DNA of 64,000 bases from Brachynemurus nebulosus. Its lineage: Eukaryota > Arthropoda > Insecta > Neuroptera > Myrmeleontidae. The notes below the pieces were generated by a model that saw only the letters and a program-made list of their open reading frames with translations, searched no databases and had not been told where the DNA came from. Where the stretch lies: contig JAPWDM010000005.1 in NCBI GenBank assembly GCA_035578155.1, positions 22,876,877 to 22,940,876 on the forward strand, in the 5' to 3' direction. The position numbers were made by a program, and so were the translations under genes. Numbering within the stretch: position 1 is the stretch's first letter; each line of letters starts with the position of its first letter. Positions 60,801 through 64,000 of this stretch are shown piece after piece.

Positions 60801-62460
60801 ACTAACGAGCATATTAATGAGGCTGACGATATGTATTAAAACATTTATTTTTTTTTTTTTATTTGTAATACCATTGATAATTGTATACGTATTTTAAAAA
60901 TGGTTAGAAGAAATGGTATAAGTAACCTTGCCTCATCGGCAACAGATTGCGCGATTAAAACTTGATCACTCCAAATGGCGATGAATTTTTATGCGTACCT
61001 TCTTGGCCTTAAAACTAGAATAATTTTACCTTTAAGTTGCGTAAATGGAGAAGCCGAAGAAGAGAAGTGTCGATTTTTTATTTAGTTCTCTATTTAAATT
61101 TTCAATAAACATTTATTTTTACTTTAATTATATAACTTAAAATTTTTATATTTGCCCATTAAAAATTTTAAAAATCATAGTTTGTATCACTGCTCATAAT
61201 GGTTGATATCGCTAGTTATTTAAAAAATTTAAATAACACAGTGCAACCTCTATTAATCGGACAGCAATTTCACATGATAATTTATGTTAAATCAAATACT
61301 CCGAAATTTTACACAGTCAGTTATTTATAGTGCTCCACTTCGTTCGTTAAAGGACTCGAAAGTATTCATTTTCAAATTTCAGTGGTAATTTCCGCGTGAG
61401 AATGTTGTCTGGTTAACAACCGTTTTATTGTAATGCACTACTCTTTGCAAAAATTCCAAAAAAATGTTTATTTTTTGTAACTATGAGAAAAAATGATCGG
61501 TAGCATTCTAACTAATATTATTAGGTAAGCTTAAGAAAACTTTAGCAAAAACACAATTTTTTCTGCCACCAGGGCGGCGCCACTTTTGATTGAAGGGCAA
61601 TTTTATGGCATAAGAGTGTAAACACAAAAGTAATTGCCAGTTCTATTGCATTATTTTATAATTATATCTATTAAAAATCGGTAAACTGAAATGATAAATC
61701 TAACTTAACCTAACCTAACCTCGGTGCACACCCCAGTTACAACTAATGACATCTGGTAAGCGGAAGATTATTTTTTCTCATTGCCATTTTATCAAAATGA
61801 ATTCCTCAATCCCTTCTAAACATCATAATATCAAGGATATTGTGAACAAGTTAAAGATAAACTTGAATTTAGAACAATCCTTGCACCTTGAATTCCAGTG
61901 TAAAATCTTTTAATCAGAGGCAGATTTATTCTTGCCAAGGTATACAACAATTTATACTTTATGTCAAGTTAAAATTGTGTTATTACTAAAATGCGGAACA
62001 AAATTAATTCAGTTTACAACACATTGATTAACTACGTTTTTCCACTGAATTTTCATTTCAGTAACTTGACGTATGTCTTTTTTCACATCTGTTTAGAAGG
62101 AAAAACATAATATCTAAATCTAATTGTTTCGTCTCATGCAACTATGCAAGGCGATACTAATCAAATTCTTTCACATATCACTAACAAATAAGTATAGTAA
62201 CTGTGCTTACTCTAAGGCCAGTTTCGTTAATCTTGGACATAATTAACATATTCGTTTATGAATATTTATCAATTTTTTAATTATGTACTCAGTAATTTAT
62301 TTACAAAATTGTTAATTCGTAAACACTGATTTGATTGATGCAGTCAACGAGCATGTGTTTTAGAAAAAAAAAAATAATATGTCGATATCCTTACTAAAAT
62401 GAATTTTGCATATATAAAGATTTAAAAAAAATTTTGTTCAGGGATACTCTAGAGTAGTAA
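57820..62460. other. Intergenic, minor repeats only
   Basis: AT-rich. Two related stretches (ATAGAGGACAAAGAAAGGCA at about 59728 and ATAGAGGAGGAAAAAGGACA at about 59876) suggest a diverged local duplication. CAACCTCTATTAATCGGACA at 61247-61266 resembles a pogo-type terminus without a clear partner. TAACCTAACCTAACCT occurs near 61716-61731. Confidence 0.35.
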
Positions 62461-62464
62461 AATT

Positions 62465-62640
62465 AAATTCTCAATGGTTCTCACCCAAATTACTTAAATT
62501 CAGCCAATCGCTATAATTCAAATCATTTCCGTAAAGTTTGATTTGAAAAAATTTTAATTTTATGACGTCACCAAGGTTACAAAAATTTATCAATGTTTTA
62601 AAAACCGTATATAGGCTATTGACTATGTACAAAAAAAACA
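62465..62640 (-). repeat. Dispersed 270-310 bp repeat, fourth locus (reverse)
   Basis: Its reverse complement has CCTTGGTGACGTCATAAAAT, AAACTTTACGGAAATGATTT and TAAGTAATTTGGGTGAGAAC in the family order, with an exact TGACGTCA at 62563-62570. Confidence 0.65.
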
Positions 62641-63343
62641 GGGGGAAAAGGAACTAATTTGTAACAGGTGTTTTATTGTTTCATATGTTCAGTTGTACCC
62701 CAAAGATGATAAATTCACAAAGTGCTATTAAATTTAGGCGTGCGTTTTTACGAACGGCGTAAACTTATCGACGCTTACGTTTTTTAACTATAACTCAAAA
62801 ACTATGCATTTTTCGTAAATACACATAATATGAGTTTTTGTAGAGAATTAAATTTCCTATCGAAATGGCACTTTATGAACTCAAAAAGCTTTTTTCTCAA
62901 CAAAATAAGTCAAAACAATTATTTAAAAAAAAGCTCAAATTTTTCAATTTTTCTTTTTTTTTAAATATTTGAGTAGTACTTTTTTCTGAGTGAATTTAGG
63001 TATAGGGATTGGTTCACAAAAAAGAAAGCTGATGTAATTCCCGTCAGAATGGTGACCGATGAAAACATTTTCGATAAAAACCGGCTGAGATACAGTCGTT
63101 CAAATTTACCTACTTTTTTACAATTTTATTTCTTTTGACTTTTATACCATATTATTTGTAATTTTTACACAAAAAAATTATTTTTATTGAGTACAAAAAT
63201 TATTTCTGCTTTACCAGATGTAACGATAAAAGTGGTAACGATTAAATTTTGATATTCATATGATCTTAGGTATAAAAAAAAAAAAAACTTTAATATTGTA
63301 CTAATTTATAGTTCTAATTTTTTTTAAAAGTTACATGTACCTA
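62641..63343. other. Intergenic, nothing recognised
   Basis: AT-rich with homopolymer runs. No coding segment until the repeat-family remnant at 63344. Confidence 0.35.
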
Positions 63344-63516
63344 TTATATTTCTCTCATAATGTTTTCAAATTCAATATCAATATCTTCATCAACATCGTT
63401 TTGGACATCCTCTTTTGTCATTTCTGGAACATCCGCATTTTCACAATTTAGGCCCATACATTCTTTGCAGAACATGGAGCAGCTAATTCCTATAATTTTC
63501 TACAGCCGCAATTTAC
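63344..63516 (-). pseudogene. Cysteine-rich (CXC-like) repeat protein, C-terminal remnant
   Basis: Minus-strand reading gives NCGCRKL, then after a 2-base insertion GISCSMFCKECMGLNC. An acidic tail follows (DVDEDIDIEFENIM, REI) to a TAA at 63346-63344. The spacing of cysteines is that of the tesmin/TSO1-like CXC motif found at the end of many uncharacterised repeat-family proteins in arthropods and cnidarians. The insertion breaks the frame. The remnant is cut off at about 63517, where the inverted partner begins a few bases later. Confidence 0.7.
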
Positions 63517-63529
63517 GTAATAGAATTAA

Positions 63530-64000
63530 ATCGTAATTTCTCTTTATGGCATTAAGGCCAACAGTTTAGGTAGTTCTCGGTTACAACTTTTTCAAAAATT
63601 ATCAAAAAGCACAAAATTTTCTCTAACCAATTTCCCACTAACTTCTGATGCCACTAAATATCACGGTTTAAGGACGTACCACCAAATTCAACAGTGGGAA
63701 GGAAATATTTTAAATCCATTTGAGTGGGGTTGGAAAAAATCTAAAAATGGATTAGTGCCAATTAAAACAACAAAACCTCCTGCACTGCAGAATTTACTGG
63801 AACAAATAGCTTGCGGGTGTATAAAAGGTTGTCACGGAAATTGCAGCTGTAGAAAATTAGGAATTAACTGGAAAGAATTTATTTGCGAAAATGCGGATGT
63901 TCCAGAAAATTGTGGAAATGCGGATGTTCCAGAAATTACAGAAGGAGATGTCCAAAACGATGTTGATGAAGATATTGATATTGAATTTGAAAACATTATG
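63530..64000 (+). CDS. Cysteine-rich (CXC-like) repeat protein, C-terminal part, runs off the window
   Basis: 157 codons stay open after a TAA at 63527-63529, with no conventional start, so this is either an internal exon or a 5'-truncated copy. Landmarks: LRTYHQIQQWEG (48-59), NPFEWGWK (62-69), KPPALQNLLEQIACGCIKGC (82-101) and HGNCSCRKLGI (102-112). This segment order is typical of widespread uncharacterised arthropod and cnidarian repeat proteins. The last cysteine cluster seen in the inverted partner is missing. In its place is WKEFICENADVPENCGNADVPE, with an NADVPE duplication. An acidic tail ends at the window edge, and the partner predicts a stop a few codons later. Function unknown; probably part of a mobile or amplified family. 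Confidence 0.7.
   Translation, partial: MVISLYGIKANSLGSSRLQLFQKLSKSTKFSLTNFPLTSDATKYHGLRTYHQIQQWEGNILNPFEWGWKKSKNGLVPIKTTKPPALQNLLEQIACGCIKGCHGNCSCRKLGINWKEFICENADVPENCGNADVPEITEGDVQNDVDEDIDIEFENIM

Noticed and set aside
61712..61731. TAACCTAACCTAACCT resembling the insect TTAGG telomere repeat
   Set aside because: Only about three units, which occurs by chance or in repeats. No longer array is present.
1..64000. CRISPR arrays, bacterial operons, rRNA or tRNA genes
   Set aside because: The sequence is eukaryotic with introns and transposons. No direct-repeat/spacer array, tRNA cloverleaf or rRNA segment was recognised by eye; a tRNA scan was not possible here.

Overview
The window is AT-rich, intron-bearing, repeat-dense animal DNA. 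Its one clear gene is the two-Tondu-domain transcriptional co-repressor known as VGLL4 in vertebrates and Tgi in Drosophila. It carries a PPxY motif, as the fly protein does. Together with THAP, hAT, PIF/Harbinger, pogo and piggyBac-like repeats, this points to an insect. The order cannot be fixed from the sequence alone.

Layout. At 890-1108 (minus) there is one THAP zinc-finger coding exon ending in a perfect splice donor; its remaining exons would lie to the left, inside or beyond the first 880 bases. From about 3.3 to 32.3 kb there is no conventional gene but a dense stack of non-autonomous DNA transposons. Many are delimited here by terminal inverted repeats (TIRs) and target-site duplications (TSDs). 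They include a three-level nest at 14410-17681, a hAT element at 10431-10976 with a decayed transposase C-terminus, and a Harbinger element at 30872-31381 with a transposase N-terminus fragment.

The VGLL4/Tgi gene spans 32787-45587 (plus). It has three coding exons (32787-33015, 42373-42834, 45241-45587), two phase-1 introns (9357 and 2406 bp), and a 345-residue product with a PLDMS motif, a PPSY motif and two Tondu motifs. Tandem in-frame donors end exon 2. Intron 1 holds pogo/Tigger-like, mariner-like and other elements. Intron 2 holds a near-perfect inverted repeat of about 130 bp per arm.

From 46 to 63 kb there are again only repeats: hAT and other miniature elements, a dispersed repeat of about 270-310 bp per unit that recurs at four loci, and a second long hairpin at 57446-57813. 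At the right edge two diverged copies of the C-terminal part of a cysteine-rich (tesmin/CXC-like) repeat-family protein stand in inverted orientation. One is frameshifted with its cysteines intact. The other is open for 157 codons but has lost the last cysteine cluster.

The strongest unifying pattern beyond single features is the occurrence of nine exact TGACGTCA (CRE/ATF-type) palindromes. All lie in or at the edges of repeats.
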